Shown here: positions 61,706 through 64,000 of the stretch, piece by piece
How the letters are laid out: every line of letters starts with the position of its first letter
Position numbering within the stretch: the stretch's first letter is position 1
DNA from: Pedobacter zeaxanthinifaciens
GTDB taxonomy: Bacteria; Bacteroidota; Bacteroidia; Sphingobacteriales; Sphingobacteriaceae
DNA length: 64,000 nucleotides
Assembly: GCF_003313335.1 (NCBI RefSeq)
Contig: NZ_QMHP01000005.1
Span: 1-64,000 of the forward strand
Direction: 5' to 3'
Program-made: the position numbers and the translations under genes
Notes under the pieces: model-generated
What the model was told of the DNA's origin: nothing
What the model saw: only the letters and a program-made list of their open reading frames with translations
Database searches by the model: none

Positions 61706-63066
61706 TACCAATAAATCCAACCAGTTATCAAAGGGATTTGAAAAAACCAACGTTAATAAAGCTATTGTTGTTGGTTTTTCTTTTAGCCCCAGCGCTGCTG
61801 AAGGCGCAAAATGTAAAACAATTGAGCTTACAAGAAGCTATTGATTTAGGCATTGCCAACAGCAAAAATTTAAAACTCTCTCAACAAAAAATAGATGAAG
61901 CCGTTGCCCAACTAGCAGTAGTTAAAGACAATGCCTTACCTAGTGCATCAGCAAGTTTCATGTATAACCACGCTGAAATTCCTACTAATACGCTTAAAAT
62001 TGGCGAAGGTAATCCTATCCATTTGCCTAACAGGGCCGATGCATTTGTAGGAACCGCTGCCGTACAAGAGTTAGTTTACGGTGGTGGCAAGCTGAAATAT
62101 GCGCAAGAATCTACTAAGCTTTTAAAGGAAATTGCGCTTTTGGATGCCGACAAAAACAAAGAGGAAGTGAGTTATGCGGTTGTAAACAGCTATTTCTCTC
62201 TGTACAAATTGTTGCAAAGCAAAAAAGTAGTGGCGCAAAACTTAAGCGCTATCTCAAAGCAACTTAAACAAGCACAGCGTTTTTATGAGCAAGGCTTGGT
62301 AACTAAAAATGATGTATTGAGGTTCCAATTGCAACAGGCCAACATTTCCCTAACGGATATGGAAATTGAGAACAATAGAAAAATCATCAACTATAATCTT
62401 GATATCCTTTTAGGACTGCCAGAAAACACTGCTATTGAACTGAAAGGCGCTGATGATGCATTGCCTCAATTGTCATCATTTGATGCTTATTTAAATGCTG
62501 CGTTAACCAACCGACAAGAATTGCAACAGCTTAACTTGAGGCATCAAACGGCGGATTACAATATCAAATCAATTAAGGCTAACACCAGACCAACGGTAGG
62601 TTTAGGCGCTAACTTGTACTACGTAAATCCAAGCGGGAACTTTATTCCTAGCAACCAACAATTTGTAATGCCAATTACTTTGGGCGCTACTATTTCGTGG
62701 AACATTGGTTCGTTGTGGACCAATAAAAATAAGGTGGCAGAGGCTAAAGTACAGCAATTGGAAATAGATACGCAGAAAGACATCTTTACTGACAATGTAA
62801 AAACCGAACTGAATAAAAATTATCAGACCTACCAACTAGCTGTCCAAAAAATAGATGTATTGGAAACTTCTATAGCTCAGGCTACTGAAAATGATAGATT
62901 GTTGGAATCGAAATACCAAAACAACATTGCTTCTGCTATTGATAGGATTGACGCAGAAACCTTGCTATATCAAGCTAAAATTAATTTGGAGTTAGCTAAA
63001 GCTGATGCCAAACTAGCTTACTACACTTTATTAAAATCAACAGGAAAAATATCTCAAAATAACTAA
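61702..63066 (+). CDS. TolC-like outer-membrane efflux protein
   Basis: A 454-residue outer-membrane factor. The signal peptide is long (MIPINPTSYQRDLKKPTLIK, then LLLLVFLLAPALLKAQ). Two repeats of the OEP domain follow: LSLQEAIDLGIANSKNLKLSQQKIDEA and, in the second half, AALTNRQELQQLNLRHQTADYNIKSIKANTRPTVGLGANL, each with long helices (SKQLKQAQRFYEQGLVTKNDVLRFQLQ). It would form the outer-membrane channel for the adaptor encoded next, seven bases downstream. Confidence 0.95.
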   Translation: MIPINPTSYQRDLKKPTLIKLLLLVFLLAPALLKAQNVKQLSLQEAIDLGIANSKNLKLSQQKIDEAVAQLAVVKDNALPSASASFMYNHAEIPTNTLKIGEGNPIHLPNRADAFVGTAAVQELVYGGGKLKYAQESTKLLKEIALLDADKNKEEVSYAVVNSYFSLYKLLQSKKVVAQNLSAISKQLKQAQRFYEQGLVTKNDVLRFQLQQANISLTDMEIENNRKIINYNLDILLGLPENTAIELKGADDALPQLSSFDAYLNAALTNRQELQQLNLRHQTADYNIKSIKANTRPTVGLGANLYYVNPSGNFIPSNQQFVMPITLGATISWNIGSLWTNKNKVAEAKVQQLEIDTQKDIFTDNVKTELNKNYQTYQLAVQKIDVLETSIAQATENDRLLESKYQNNIASAIDRIDAETLLYQAKINLELAKADAKLAYYTLLKSTGKISQNN

Positions 63067-63073
63067 GCATACC

Positions 63074-64000
63074 ATGACACAGCCCAAAAAAAAGAAAAAC
63101 AAAGTTATTCCGATTATTTTAGGAGTACTTTTAGTAATAGGAGCCATTTTCGGTTTCACTCAATATAATTATTACAGCAAACACGTAGATACTGATGACG
63201 CTCAAATTGACGGTGATATTAGTCCGGTTATTGCAAGGGTTAGCGGCTACGTAAAAGACATCAACTTTGAAGAAAATGCTAAAGTTAACCAAGGTGAGGT
63301 ACTAGTAACTTTAGATGACAGCGATTATAAAATTAAGCTAGAGCAAGCGCAGGCTGGTCAAGCAGGTGCAAATGCAAATGTAGGTGTTACACAAGCGCAA
63401 ATAGCCGCGACTTCTGCTAACACAGCTACCGCAAAAGCTAATATTGAGGCGGCGAAAGTAAAGTTGGATTTAGCGAAAAAAGATTACGAACGCTACGAAA
63501 ACTTGGTGAAAGATGGTTCAATTACCAAACAGGCGTTTGACCAAGCCAAAGCACAAAAAGAAACAGCACAAGCAACTTACGACGCTGCAGTAGACCAATA
63601 TAATGCTGCTGTAAAACAAGTTGGCACTACGCAATCGCAGCTGAATGTGAGTAGCAATGGCGTAACACAACGCCAAGCCGATGTAGATTTTGCGAAACTT
63701 CAGTTATCATACACACAAATTAAGGCGCCTACTACCGGTATTGTTGGCAAAAAGAGCTTACAAAAAGGTCAGTTGGTACAGGCGGGTCAAACTTTATTCT
63801 CTATCGTAAATGAAAACAGCATTTACATTACTGCCAATTTTAAAGAAACTCAATTGGAGAAAATTAAAGCTGGACAAAAAGTTAAAATTGATGTAGATGC
63901 CTACCCAGATCAAGATATCGAGGGTGAAGTTTATACTTTCTCTCCTATTACAGGAGCAAAAGGTTCATTACTTCCTCCAGATAATGCTACCGGTAATTTC
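63074..64000 (+). CDS. HlyD/EmrA family membrane-fusion protein (cut by right edge)
   Basis: The frame opens MTQPKKKKNKVIPIILGVLL and continues without a stop for 309 codons to the window end. A short basic N-terminus and one membrane segment (about 11-30) precede HVDTDDAQIDGDISPVIARVSGYVKDI (lipoyl-like half), a coiled coil (about 85-190), YTQIKAPTTGIVGKKSLQKGQLVQAGQ (second lipoyl half) and a beta-barrel part. This is the EmrA layout, so an MFS (EmrB-like) or ABC pump should follow outside the window. Confidence 0.95.
   Translation, partial: MTQPKKKKNKVIPIILGVLLVIGAIFGFTQYNYYSKHVDTDDAQIDGDISPVIARVSGYVKDINFEENAKVNQGEVLVTLDDSDYKIKLEQAQAGQAGANANVGVTQAQIAATSANTATAKANIEAAKVKLDLAKKDYERYENLVKDGSITKQAFDQAKAQKETAQATYDAAVDQYNAAVKQVGTTQSQLNVSSNGVTQRQADVDFAKLQLSYTQIKAPTTGIVGKKSLQKGQLVQAGQTLFSIVNENSIYITANFKETQLEKIKAGQKVKIDVDAYPDQDIEGEVYTFSPITGAKGSLLPPDNATGNF

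Noticed and set aside
1-64000. Prophage, integrative element or intact insertion sequence
   Set aside because: No integrase, transposase, phage structural gene or tRNA-associated direct repeat was seen; only non-coding repeat elements are present.

Overview
The window looks like chromosomal DNA of a Bacteroidota bacterium of the Sphingobacteriaceae (Pedobacter-like). This rests on AT-rich coding, genes without clear Shine-Dalgarno sites, promoters of the TTG-N19-TAnnTTTG type, SusC/SusD proteins, many lipoproteins with a Cys-Lys-Lys start, and a secreted protein with a gliding/T9SS-style C-terminus. The genus is an inference; no rRNA sequence is present to test it.

Left part (1-16800). Positions 1-670 hold no convincing gene but carry three near-identical minus-strand promoters, probably those of an rRNA operon just off the left edge. 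Then come housekeeping and small modules: a CoA-binding protein, a COG2509-type FAD oxidoreductase, LemA plus two TPM-domain proteins, a Nudix hydrolase overlapping a DUF423 membrane protein, the minus-strand unit pheS - degenerate Rieske lipoprotein - tetR, a lipoprotein esterase, kbl, a tandem pair of large DUF5686 outer-membrane proteins, and trhO.

Polysaccharide locus (17177-32125). A membrane-spanning sensor with a DNA-binding C-terminus precedes SusC, SusD, a LamG lipoprotein, two tandem glycoamylase-fold (PF10091, GH144-like) lipoproteins, a GH3 beta-glucosidase and a secreted esterase-like protein. The GH144 plus GH3 pairing suggests beta-1,2-glucan (sophorose-type) use.

Sugar-oxidation locus (35353-44957). 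Nine genes on the plus strand encode a Tat-exported gluconate-2-dehydrogenase-3-like small subunit, a GMC flavoprotein without its own signal, a cytochrome c, two Gfo/Idh/MocA oxidoreductases (one cytoplasmic, one Tat), two TIM-barrel sugar isomerase/epimerase-like proteins (one cytoplasmic, one Tat), a secreted DUF1080 protein and a NupG-like MFS permease. The set fits oxidation of glycosides to 3-keto sugars in the periplasm, cleavage there, and uptake. This is the best candidate for an incompletely described system. Between the two loci lie a DUF1569 protein, yebC and an SDR-type threonine dehydrogenase that is the functional partner of the distant kbl.

Right part (45027-64000). A YdcF protein and a lamin-tail/T9SS-type secreted protein (minus), asd, a secreted EreA-like protein, a PBP4-type carboxypeptidase, one or two very small ORFs with their own terminator, a GH20 hexosaminidase, an AsmA-like protein (minus), an M28 peptidase and methionine aminopeptidase. 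A 0.85-kb tandem array of long inverted repeats follows, then a self-contained efflux unit: TetR regulator with a 26-bp perfect palindrome in its promoter, TolC-like protein, and an EmrA/HlyD adaptor cut by the right edge.

Intergenic DNA carries several repeat families: ACTTACGAAG hairpin terminators (three copies), a TTCGATTAT/TAGCTAACTGA dispersed repeat (two copies plus a fragment), TAGTGGT-type short repeats, and the 60-kb array.
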